NCBI GenBank assembly: GCA_019113745.1
Contig: DXGV01000056.1
Span: 62,001-126,000 of the forward strand
Length of the DNA stretch: 64,000 nucleotides
Direction of reading: 5' to 3'
Origin: Candidatus Blautia intestinavium
Lineage (GTDB): Bacteria > Bacillota > Clostridia > Lachnospirales > Lachnospiraceae
Made by a program: the position numbers and the translations under genes. This document shows, piece by piece, positions 54,464 through 64,000 of the stretch (positions within the stretch are counted from its first letter, which is position 1; each line of letters starts with the position of its first letter). The notes beneath the pieces were generated by a model, which was given only the letters and a program-made list of their open reading frames with translations, searched no databases and was not told where the DNA came from.

Positions 54464-56149
54464 ATGGAAATAAAAGGGATCGATGTTTCAGCATGGCAGG
54501 GACGTATCGACTGGAAAACAGTGGCGGATTACGGGATGGGCTTTGCTATTCTCAGGATCACGGAGGCAGGAAATGTAATTGACAGTACTTTTGAAGATAA
54601 TTATGCGGGGTGCGTTCGATACAGGATCCCGGTGGGAGTATACAAATACAGTTATGCCCTGACTGCGGAAGAATCCCGCAGGGAAGCGGAAAAAGTGATT
54701 GAGGTTCTGCAGGGGAGAGAAATCCGCTTTCCCGTTTTTCTGGATCTGGAGTGGAACAGCCAGAGAGCCCTGGGAGCAGCCGGAGTGGAAAAGATTGCAG
54801 AGGCATTTGAGCAGGTGATAACGAAAGCCGGATATAAATTCGGAATTTATTGCAATGTAGACTGGTATCAGACTATGATCAGCGTCAAATTAAAGAAATA
54901 TGATTTCTGGATCGCCCGGTATCCTGCAAATGATAACGGGACGCTTCAGGAACGCCTCCGCCCGGATTTCGGAGTGGGGTGGCAGTACAGCAGCAAAGCT
55001 GTGATCCCGGGAATATCCGGTTATGTGGACAGAGATGTTTTTTACAAGGACTATAGAGAAGATGACGGAGGCGAAAAAGAACCGGAAAAGGACGACAGTG
55101 AAGCGTCAGGGACAGTGGAAAGCAACGAAAACGCTCCGGAACTGTGGGAAAAGACGGAAGAACTTATGAAGGAACAAGTGGGCTATCTGGAGAAAAAATC
55201 CCCGGAAGATTTGGACAGTAAAACGGAAAACGCAGGTTATGGAAATTATACAAAGTATGCGAGAGACGTGGACAGCTGGGGGCTTCCGGGATATCAGGGA
55301 CAGCCCTGGTGCGCGGTATATCAGTTCTGGATCTGCGCGAAGGTGTTCGGCAGGGAGAAAGCGCTGAAGATCATGGGAAACGGATTTTATAACTGCAACA
55401 GCGTCCGTTCCCATGCAAAAGCGGAAGGAACCTGGCATACGGAGCCGAGACTTGGCGCGCTGGTGAATTTTCGCAACGGAGCCCATATGGGGCGCATCAT
55501 CCGTATTACAGAAAAAATTATTTATACAAACGAAGGAAACACTTCGTCAGGAAAACTGAATAACGTAGAAGCAAACGGAGGCAGTGTGGCGGAAAAGTCC
55601 TATACAATAGGGAATCCCCAGATTGACGGATACGTGTGGATCGACTATGGCTCGGGAAGCGGAACTACAGAAGAAAGCCGGTGGAAAGCGGTTGGGACCG
55701 CTGTGTCTACGGTGGATAATCTTTTTGTAAGAGCAAGACCTGACGGCGAAGTCCTGGGAGAGCTGATGAAAGGGAACCGTTTTGAGATCAACGGAGTGGT
55801 ATCGGGAGACTGGATTCAGGTAATGGTAGCGAATATTGGAGTCGGCTGGGTGGCGTCTAGGTATACTCAAAAAGACGGAGAGAGTGCGGAAGATGTGGAA
55901 ATCACTGATAAGCAGGATAAAAAACAGCGCCTTTTCGTGGGAAAAGTAACCGCTTCTGTTCTGAATGTCCGCAACTGGGCAGGAACAGAGTATCCTCAGA
56001 TCCGCTCTTACCCCATACTGAAAAGAGGAAATCTTGTAGACGTAATGAATTTCACGCAGACAGCGGCAGACGGCAGTTTCTGGTATTATATCCGGATCGC
56101 GGGAAAATACTACGGATTTGTGGCTTCGCGGTATATTCAGAGACAGTGA
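54464..56149 (+). CDS. endolysin: GH25 lysozyme + CHAP-like segment + two SH3-like domains
   Basis: IKGIDVSAWQGRIDWKTV, FPVFLDLEWN; QPWCAVYQFWICAKVFG; two SH3-like repeats (DNLFVRARPDGEVLGEL; SVLNVRNWAGTEYPQI). Confidence 0.88.
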   Translation: MEIKGIDVSAWQGRIDWKTVADYGMGFAILRITEAGNVIDSTFEDNYAGCVRYRIPVGVYKYSYALTAEESRREAEKVIEVLQGREIRFPVFLDLEWNSQRALGAAGVEKIAEAFEQVITKAGYKFGIYCNVDWYQTMISVKLKKYDFWIARYPANDNGTLQERLRPDFGVGWQYSSKAVIPGISGYVDRDVFYKDYREDDGGEKEPEKDDSEASGTVESNENAPELWEKTEELMKEQVGYLEKKSPEDLDSKTENAGYGNYTKYARDVDSWGLPGYQGQPWCAVYQFWICAKVFGREKALKIMGNGFYNCNSVRSHAKAEGTWHTEPRLGALVNFRNGAHMGRIIRITEKIIYTNEGNTSSGKLNNVEANGGSVAEKSYTIGNPQIDGYVWIDYGSGSGTTEESRWKAVGTAVSTVDNLFVRARPDGEVLGELMKGNRFEINGVVSGDWIQVMVANIGVGWVASRYTQKDGESAEDVEITDKQDKKQRLFVGKVTASVLNVRNWAGTEYPQIRSYPILKRGNLVDVMNFTQTAADGSFWYYIRIAGKYYGFVASRYIQRQ

Positions 56150-56254
56150 AGCGGGAAAACGTGACCACGCGTGACCAGAAAATCATTACTTTTCCGGCAT
56201 AAAAAAATACGGGAAACCTCAGTAAAATCAAGGCTTCCCGTAAATAAAAAATAA

Positions 56255-56338
56255 TGCAGGAGATGGGACTTGAACCCACACGATCTTGCGACCACAGGCA
56301 CCTGAAGCCTGCGCGTCTGCCAATTCCGCCACTCCTGC
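56255..56338 (-). tRNA. tRNA-Leu (anticodon CAG)
   Basis: minus strand GCAGGAGTGGCGGAATTGGCAGACGCGCAGGCTTCAGGTGCCTG...GGTTCAAGTCCCATCTCCTGCA; 7-bp acceptor stem, class II long variable arm. Confidence 0.95.
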
Positions 56339-56491
56339 ATTTCTTATTTCTCAGCCGCTCTCTCGCGACTGCTTGATTATAATACATCAATCCAGAATAA
56401 ATGTCAATAGATATTTTTAAAAAAATTAAAAAAATTTCTTGAACAGAAATATTTTAAGCCATACAGAATTATTTTTTGCCCCGTGTTTTGT

Positions 56492-56520
56492 TGAAAAAGC
56501 ACATCTCTTGTGATACAATC
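56492..56520 (+). promoter_or_regulatory. promoter of carAB
   Basis: TTGAAA - 17 nt - TACAAT, 39 nt before carA ATG. Confidence 0.7.
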
Positions 56521-56558
56521 TTGAAGATTTAGGATAAAACAAGAGAAAGGGAGATTGT

Positions 56559-57647
56559 ATGAAAGCATTTCTGATATTAGAAGACGGTCATGTTTTTACC
56601 GGAACCAGTATCGGTTCTTCCAGAGAAGTAATCAGCGAAATTGTTTTTAACACCTCTATGACAGGATATCTGGAAGTTATGACGGATCCGTCCTACGCAG
56701 GACAGGCTGTGTGCATGACATATCCTCTCATAGGAAATTATGGAATCTGTTATGAGGATCAGGAGTCCAGGAAACCATGGGTGGACGGATTTATTGTCCG
56801 TGAATTATCCCGGGTGCCAAGCAACTTCAGAAGCGTGGACACTATTCAGCATTTTCTTGAAAAACATGATATACCAGGGATCGCAGGCATTGACACAAGA
56901 GCCCTGACAAAAATTCTCCGTGAAAAAGGTACCATGAACGGTATGATCACAGTCAATGAAAATTATGATTTAGATGCAATTATCCCCCGTTTAAAAGAGT
57001 ATACAACTGGAAAAGTAGTAGAAAAGGTTACCTGCCGTGAGAAGGATGTGCTGAAAGGAGCAGGTCCGAAAGTGGCTTTGATGGATTTTGGCGCAAAGAG
57101 AAATATCGCCCGTTCCCTGAACAAAAGAGGATGCCAGGTGACGATTTATCCTGCACTGACCACGGCGGAAGAGATCCTGAAAGACAATCCTGACGGGATC
57201 ATGCTCAGCAACGGCCCCGGAGATCCAAAAGAATGCACTTCCATTATAAAGGAGATCCGCAAACTGTATGAGTCGGATGTGCCGATTTTTGCGATCTGCC
57301 TTGGACATCAGCTTATGGCGCTGGCGGCAGGCGGGGATACTCATAAAATGAAGTACGGACACAGAGGCGGCAATCATCCGGTGAAAGACCTTTCCACTGG
57401 AAGAGTTTATATCTCTTCCCAGAATCATGGCTATGTGGTGGATGCGGAGGAACTGGAGAAGAAGCATATTGCCAGGCCGGCTTTTGTCAACGTCAACGAC
57501 GGAACCAACGAGGGTATGGTCTATGAGGGCAAAAATATTTTCACTGTGCAGTTCCATCCGGAAGCATGCCCTGGACCGCAGGATTCCGGATATCTGTTTG
57601 ACCGCTTTATGGAAATGATGGGAGGAAACGACAATGCCGAGAAATAA
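56559..57647 (+). CDS. carA: carbamoyl-phosphate synthase small subunit
   Basis: GYLEVMTDPSYAGQ, IMLSNGPGDPKEC, FAICLGHQLMALAAG class I glutamine amidotransferase Cys, VQFHPEACPGPQD. Confidence 0.97.
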   Translation: MKAFLILEDGHVFTGTSIGSSREVISEIVFNTSMTGYLEVMTDPSYAGQAVCMTYPLIGNYGICYEDQESRKPWVDGFIVRELSRVPSNFRSVDTIQHFLEKHDIPGIAGIDTRALTKILREKGTMNGMITVNENYDLDAIIPRLKEYTTGKVVEKVTCREKDVLKGAGPKVALMDFGAKRNIARSLNKRGCQVTIYPALTTAEEILKDNPDGIMLSNGPGDPKECTSIIKEIRKLYESDVPIFAICLGHQLMALAAGGDTHKMKYGHRGGNHPVKDLSTGRVYISSQNHGYVVDAEELEKKHIARPAFVNVNDGTNEGMVYEGKNIFTVQFHPEACPGPQDSGYLFDRFMEMMGGNDNAEK

Positions 57648-60600
57648 AGAGATAAAAAAAGTCCTTGTGATCGGTTCCGGTCCGATTGTCATTGGACAGG
57701 CCGCGGAATTCGACTATGCAGGAACACAGGCCTGCCGTTCCCTGAAAGAGGAAGGCATTGAAGTAGTGCTGCTGAACTCCAATCCCGCCACTATTATGAC
57801 AGATAAGGATATTGCGGACAGAGTTTATATTGAGCCGCTGACTGTAGAGGTTGTGGAACAGCTGATCCTGAAGGAAAAACCGGACAGCGTGCTGCCGACG
57901 CTGGGAGGTCAGGCCGGACTGAATCTTGCTATGGAGCTGGAAGAAAAAGGCTTCCTGAAAGAACATCATGTACGTCTGATCGGTACGACTGCGGAGACCA
58001 TCCGTAAGGCGGAGGACCGTCAGGAATTCAAAGATACCATGGAAAAGATCGGCGAACCGGTTGCGGCTTCAAAGGTAGTGACTACGGTGGAGGATGGACT
58101 TGCCTTTACAAAGACCATAGGTTATCCGGTGGTCCTCCGTCCTGCCTATACTCTTGGAGGAAGCGGCGGCGGTATCGCCAACAACGAATATGAGCTGAGA
58201 GAGATTCTGGAAAACGGCCTTCGTCTTTCCAGAGTGGGTGAGGTGCTTGTAGAGCGCTGCATCGCCGGATGGAAGGAAATCGAGTATGAGGTAATGCGGG
58301 ACAGTGCAGGCAACTGTATTACTGTCTGCAATATGGAGAACATTGACCCGGTAGGCGTGCATACGGGAGATTCTATCGTTGTGGCTCCCTCCCAGACGCT
58401 GGGGGACAAAGAATACCAGATGCTCCGTACCTCAGCGCTGAATATCATTACAGAGCTTGGGATCACCGGAGGATGCAACGTTCAGTACGCCCTTCATCCG
58501 GACAGCTTTGAATACTGCGTGATCGAGGTAAATCCCCGTGTAAGCCGTTCTTCTGCTCTTGCCAGCAAGGCTACAGGTTATCCCATCGCCAAAGTGGCGG
58601 CGAAGATCGCTCTTGGATATACTCTGGACGAGATCCCCAACGCAATTACAGGCAAGACTTACGCAAGCTTTGAACCTATGCTTGACTACTGCGTGGTAAA
58701 AATACCCCGTCTGCCTTTCGATAAATTTATCACAGCAAAGAGGACTCTCACCACTCAGATGAAAGCTACCGGCGAGGTTATGAGTATCTGCAGCAATTTT
58801 GAGGGTGCGCTTATGAAAGCGATCCGCTCTCTGGAGCAGCATGTGGACAGTCTGATGTCCTATGATTTTACAGGACTTGACGAGGATGAACTGATCGAAG
58901 AACTGGCGGTGGTGGACGACCGCCGTATCTGGAAGATCGCGGAAGCGATACGGAGAGATATTTCCAGAGAATATATCCACCGTATTACAAAGATCGACCG
59001 CTGGTTCATTGATAAGATCGCCGTTCTTGTGGAGATGGAGCAGGCCCTGAAAACACAGCCGCTGACGGGAGAGCTTCTTCTGGAGGCGAAACGCCTGGAA
59101 TTCCCGGACTATGTTATCGCGCGGCTCTGCGGACGTACAGAAGAAGAAATCAAGGCGCTGAGAGCGGGATATAAGATTCAGGCCGCATATAAAATGGTAG
59201 ATACCTGCGCGGCGGAATTTGCGGCGGCCACTCCCTATTACTATTCCGTATACGGCGGTCCTGATACGGAAAATGAGGCCGTGGCGACGAATGATAAAAA
59301 GAAAGTCCTTGTTCTTGGTTCCGGACCTATCCGTATCGGGCAGGGAATCGAGTTTGACTTCTGTTCTGTACATTGTACCTGGGCTTTTGCAAAGGAAGGA
59401 TATGAAACGATCATCATCAACAACAATCCGGAGACAGTCAGCACAGACTTTGATATTGCGGATAAGCTGTATTTCGAGCCTCTTACTCCGGAGGATGTGG
59501 AAAATATCGTCAATATCGAAAAACCGGACGGCGCGGTGGTACAGTTCGGAGGACAGACTGCCATTAAGCTGACGGAAGCTCTTATGAAAATGGGCGTTAA
59601 GATTATGGGTACTTCTGCGGAGAATGTAGACGCCGCAGAGGACAGGGAGCTTTTCGACGGAATTCTGGAACAGTGCGGAATCCCCCGTCCGAAAGGACAT
59701 ACCGTATTTACCGCGGAGGAGGCAAAAAAAGCAGCCAACGAACTGGGATATCCGGTTCTGGTGCGTCCTTCCTATGTGCTGGGCGGCCAGGGTATGAGAA
59801 TCGCGGTAAGCGACGAGGACGTAGAGGAATATATCGGTATCATCAATCAGATAGCCCAGGAACATCCCATTCTGGTAGACAAATATCTGATGGGAAAGGA
59901 AATCGAAGTAGACGCGGTTTGCGACGGGGAAGATATCCTGATCCCGGGCATTATGGAACATATCGAGAGAGCCGGCATCCATTCCGGCGACAGTATTTCC
60001 GTATATCCGGCCAGAACTATCAGCGAGGGAGCCAAAGAGACTATCGCGGAATATACCCGCCGTCTGGCGAAAGCCCTTCATGTGGTCGGTATGATCAATA
60101 TACAGTTTATTGTCTGCGGCGAGGAAGTTTATGTGATCGAGGTAAACCCGCGCTCCAGCCGTACTGTTCCTTATATCAGCAAGGTGACGGGAATTCCTAT
60201 CGTTCCGCTGGCAACAAAAGTGATCCTTGGATATAAGCTGAAAGACCTGGGCTATACGCCGGGACTTCAGCCGGAAGCAAAACATATTGCCATCAAGATG
60301 CCTGTGTTTTCCTTTGAAAAGATCCGGGGCGCGGATATCAGCCTGGGACCGGAGATGAAATCCACAGGAGAATGTCTCGGCATTGCGGAAACCTTTAATG
60401 AGGCGCTTTATAAGGCGTTCCTGGGAGCGGGGATCCGCCTTCCGAAATACCGTAACATGATCATTACTGTAAAGGATGAGGACCAGCAGGAGGTAGTGCC
60501 TATTGCAAAAAGATTTGCAGATCTTGGATACCGCATCTATGCAACAAGAGGAACCGCCCGTGTTCTGAAAGAAAACGGCATTAAAGCAATCCGTACCAAC

Positions 60601-60849
60601 AAGCTGGAACAGCCCGCGCCGAACCTGATGGATCTGATCCTGGGACATAAGATCGACGTGGTGATCGATACGCCGCCTCAGGGTGTGGAACATCAGAAGG
60701 ACGGTTTTGTGATCAGAAGAAACGCCATTGAAACAGGCGTAAACGTTCTGACCAGCCTTGACACAGCGGAGGCTCTCGTTACCAGTCTTGAAAATACAGA
60801 TCTGAACCATCTGACACTGATCGACATCGCGACGATTGCGGATCGATAA
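57634..60849 (+). CDS. carB: carbamoyl-phosphate synthase large subunit
   Basis: 1071 aa, duplicated ATP-grasp halves (GSGPIVIGQAAEFDYAG; GSGPIRIGQGIEFDFCSVH), C-terminal MGS domain. Confidence 0.98.
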   Translation: MPRNKEIKKVLVIGSGPIVIGQAAEFDYAGTQACRSLKEEGIEVVLLNSNPATIMTDKDIADRVYIEPLTVEVVEQLILKEKPDSVLPTLGGQAGLNLAMELEEKGFLKEHHVRLIGTTAETIRKAEDRQEFKDTMEKIGEPVAASKVVTTVEDGLAFTKTIGYPVVLRPAYTLGGSGGGIANNEYELREILENGLRLSRVGEVLVERCIAGWKEIEYEVMRDSAGNCITVCNMENIDPVGVHTGDSIVVAPSQTLGDKEYQMLRTSALNIITELGITGGCNVQYALHPDSFEYCVIEVNPRVSRSSALASKATGYPIAKVAAKIALGYTLDEIPNAITGKTYASFEPMLDYCVVKIPRLPFDKFITAKRTLTTQMKATGEVMSICSNFEGALMKAIRSLEQHVDSLMSYDFTGLDEDELIEELAVVDDRRIWKIAEAIRRDISREYIHRITKIDRWFIDKIAVLVEMEQALKTQPLTGELLLEAKRLEFPDYVIARLCGRTEEEIKALRAGYKIQAAYKMVDTCAAEFAAATPYYYSVYGGPDTENEAVATNDKKKVLVLGSGPIRIGQGIEFDFCSVHCTWAFAKEGYETIIINNNPETVSTDFDIADKLYFEPLTPEDVENIVNIEKPDGAVVQFGGQTAIKLTEALMKMGVKIMGTSAENVDAAEDRELFDGILEQCGIPRPKGHTVFTAEEAKKAANELGYPVLVRPSYVLGGQGMRIAVSDEDVEEYIGIINQIAQEHPILVDKYLMGKEIEVDAVCDGEDILIPGIMEHIERAGIHSGDSISVYPARTISEGAKETIAEYTRRLAKALHVVGMINIQFIVCGEEVYVIEVNPRSSRTVPYISKVTGIPIVPLATKVILGYKLKDLGYTPGLQPEAKHIAIKMPVFSFEKIRGADISLGPEMKSTGECLGIAETFNEALYKAFLGAGIRLPKYRNMIITVKDEDQQEVVPIAKRFADLGYRIYATRGTARVLKENGIKAIRTNKLEQPAPNLMDLILGHKIDVVIDTPPQGVEHQKDGFVIRRNAIETGVNVLTSLDTAEALVTSLENTDLNHLTLIDIATIADR

Positions 60850-60932
60850 GCGCAGAGGCGGAAGAATAAAACAGAAGATGTTTCCAGATAAACGCGCCGG
60901 AGCGAAACAGCGCAGACGGAAATCCAGACGAG

Positions 60933-60972
60933 CCGGAGGGATGACAGAAATTCCTCCGGTTTCCTGTTTTTA
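60933..60972 (+). terminator. intrinsic terminator after carB
   Basis: CCGGAGG...CCTCCGG stem followed by TTTCCTGTTTTT. Confidence 0.6.
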
Positions 60973-61072
60973 GAAAAAGCGGCGACAGTCCCGGAAAAGA
61001 CATGCCGGCGCAGGAAAGACATTTTGCTGGAGTGTACTTGTATTTTCCGCACTGAAATGAGCCGGAAGAAGG

Positions 61073-61101
61073 TTTACGGACAGGCAAATCTGTAATATAC
61101 T
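61073..61101 (+). promoter_or_regulatory. promoter of uppP
   Basis: TTTACG - 17 nt - TATACT. Confidence 0.55.
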
Positions 61102-61199
61102 TATAGAAACCGGAGTATGCAAAAAATCAAGACTCCGGAGAAAACGCAGCGCCGCTGTACAGAACGCCTGTACATCTGTGCGGAAGAAAGGAAAAGGAT

Positions 61200-62105
61200 A
61201 TGAATATTGTGGAATTTATAAAAGCCGTGTTCCTGGGAATTGTGGAAGGGATCACGGAATGGCTTCCCATCAGCAGCACCGGACATATGATCCTGGTGGA
61301 TGAATTTATCAAGCTGGATGTGACGCCGGAATTTAAGGAATTTTTTCTTGTGGTGATACAGCTTGGGGCGATCCTGGCGGTAGTGGTCCTATACTGGAGC
61401 AAACTGTGGCCGTTTTATATACGGGAGATCCCGAAGAAGAAACAGGCGGCGATCCGTTCGCAGGGAGCGGTATCCCGGTGGGTGCTGACTTTTGTGGAAA
61501 AATACTGCGACAAGGAAAAGTGGATCCTCTGGTTTAAGATTCTGGTGGCCTGTATACCAACTATCGTGATCGCGCTGCCTTTCAATGATGTGATCGAGGA
61601 AAAGTTCAATAACTATGTGGTGGTCGCTATTGCGCTGATCGTTTACGGCGTGATCTTCATTATTATTGAAAATTATAACAAAAAGAGACGTCCTGTTTGT
61701 ACTTCGCTGGAGGATATGAGCTTTAAGACTGCGTTCCTGATCGGAATTTTCCAGGTGCTGTCGGTGATCCCGGGAACCTCCCGTTCCGGTTCCACCATCA
61801 TAGGAGGGATCCTTGTGGGAACTTCCAGGACAGTAGCGGCGGAGTTTACCTTCTTTCTGGCGATCCCGGTCATGTTCGGAGCCAGCCTGTTAAAACTTGT
61901 AAAATTCGGATTTGCGTTTACCGGAACAGAAGTCGTGATTCTGGTCACCGGTGTTGTGGTGGCTTTTGTAGTTTCGATCCTGGCGATCAAGTTCCTGATG
62001 GGTTACATCAAGAAACATGATTTCAAGGCCTTTGGATGGTACAGAATCATACTTGGCGTGCTGGTGCTGGGATATTTTATTGGAAAAAACGTCCTTATGG
62101 CGTAG
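61200..62105 (+). CDS. uppP: undecaprenyl-diphosphatase (BacA/UppP)
   Basis: [36 protein letters not shown]. Confidence 0.97.
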   Translation: MNIVEFIKAVFLGIVEGITEWLPISSTGHMILVDEFIKLDVTPEFKEFFLVVIQLGAILAVVVLYWSKLWPFYIREIPKKKQAAIRSQGAVSRWVLTFVEKYCDKEKWILWFKILVACIPTIVIALPFNDVIEEKFNNYVVVAIALIVYGVIFIIIENYNKKRRPVCTSLEDMSFKTAFLIGIFQVLSVIPGTSRSGSTIIGGILVGTSRTVAAEFTFFLAIPVMFGASLLKLVKFGFAFTGTEVVILVTGVVVAFVVSILAIKFLMGYIKKHDFKAFGWYRIILGVLVLGYFIGKNVLMA

Positions 62106-62132
62106 AGAAAGATGGACGGAAAACGTCGGTAA

Positions 62133-63680
<1,548 letters not shown>

Positions 63681-63754
63681 GATTTTTGCCAATATCTGAA
63701 TTGGATGATCATAGAACCTCTGAAAAGCGGTTTTAGAAAGGAAGGTATGCGATA

Positions 63755-64000
63755 ATGAAAAAATCCAGAATATTTTTAATAGCAGCCGGTACGGCGATGG
63801 CTCTGACTCTTGCCGGATGCGGCACAAAAGAAGAGGCGCCTGAAATAACGCCGACTCCTGTGCCAACGGCAACGCCCACGGCGGTTCCTGCAACGGTAAC
63901 GCCAGCGCCAACGGCAACACCTGCTCCCAGGGTGATCGGTGTAAAAACCTCTCAATCCAAATTTATTTACCTTACAAATGATCTTGGAACAAATCTGAGA
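63755..64000 (+). CDS. lipoprotein, truncated at the window end
   Basis: MKKSRIFLIAAGTAMALTLAGC lipobox followed by TP-rich linker; open to the window edge. Confidence 0.75.
   Translation, partial: MKKSRIFLIAAGTAMALTLAGCGTKEEAPEITPTPVPTATPTAVPATVTPAPTATPAPRVIGVKTSQSKFIYLTNDLGTNLR

Noticed and set aside
58432-60810. 792-aa minus-strand ORF opposite carB
   Set aside because: Shadow ORF antisense to an unambiguous carB.

Overview
The window is a 64 kb chromosomal segment. Gene content, AGGAGG-type ribosome-binding sites and codon style suggest a Gram-positive Clostridia/Lachnospiraceae-like bacterium (inference). Left to right it contains: (1) a cdaA-cdaR (c-di-AMP) operon, an HPr-like gene and a cell-wall-binding-repeat L,D-transpeptidase (1-6.9 kb). 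(2) A large surface-glycan locus (6.9-30 kb): dTDP-rhamnose genes (rmlB, rmlA, rmlC, rmlD); an arn-like amino-sugar module (WecE/ArnB-type aminotransferase, ArnC/GtrB-like GT2, two SMR/EamA-like half transporters) with two ATP-grasp proteins, one fused to a PLP-dependent ACC-deaminase/D-cysteine-desulfhydrase-like domain; a Wzm/Wzt ABC exporter; a methyltransferase + kinase-like + coiled-coil protein whose architecture resembles the O-antigen chain terminator WbdD; two large tandem-GT2 proteins; and a YfhO-like membrane protein. (3) An unusual LacI-type regulator fused to an extracellular-solute-binding-protein domain, divergent from an ABC importer + GDPD-like operon (30-37.3 kb). (4) MgtC, then an orphan OadB-like gene plus an unlisted 40-aa OadG-like ORF, preceded by a sequence matching the yybP-ykoY (Mn2+) riboswitch with an overlapping terminator (37.4-39.9 kb). 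(5) A second D,D-carboxypeptidase, further GT2s, an undecaprenyl-phosphate sugar transferase and an LCP ligase with a repetitive tail (40-48.4 kb). (6) HtrA, ClpX, a zinc-ribbon protein, a GT-C-like membrane protein, an orphan holin/endolysin pair beside tRNA-Leu(CAG), carAB, uppP, glpK and a truncated lipoprotein gene (48.4-64 kb). Best candidates for something under-described: the WbdD/Wzt-like chain-termination set in a Gram-positive locus, the arn-like ATP-grasp/PLP amino-sugar module, the riboswitch-OadB-mini-OadG unit, and the LacI-SBP fusion. All assignments come from reading the sequence by eye; no database search was run.
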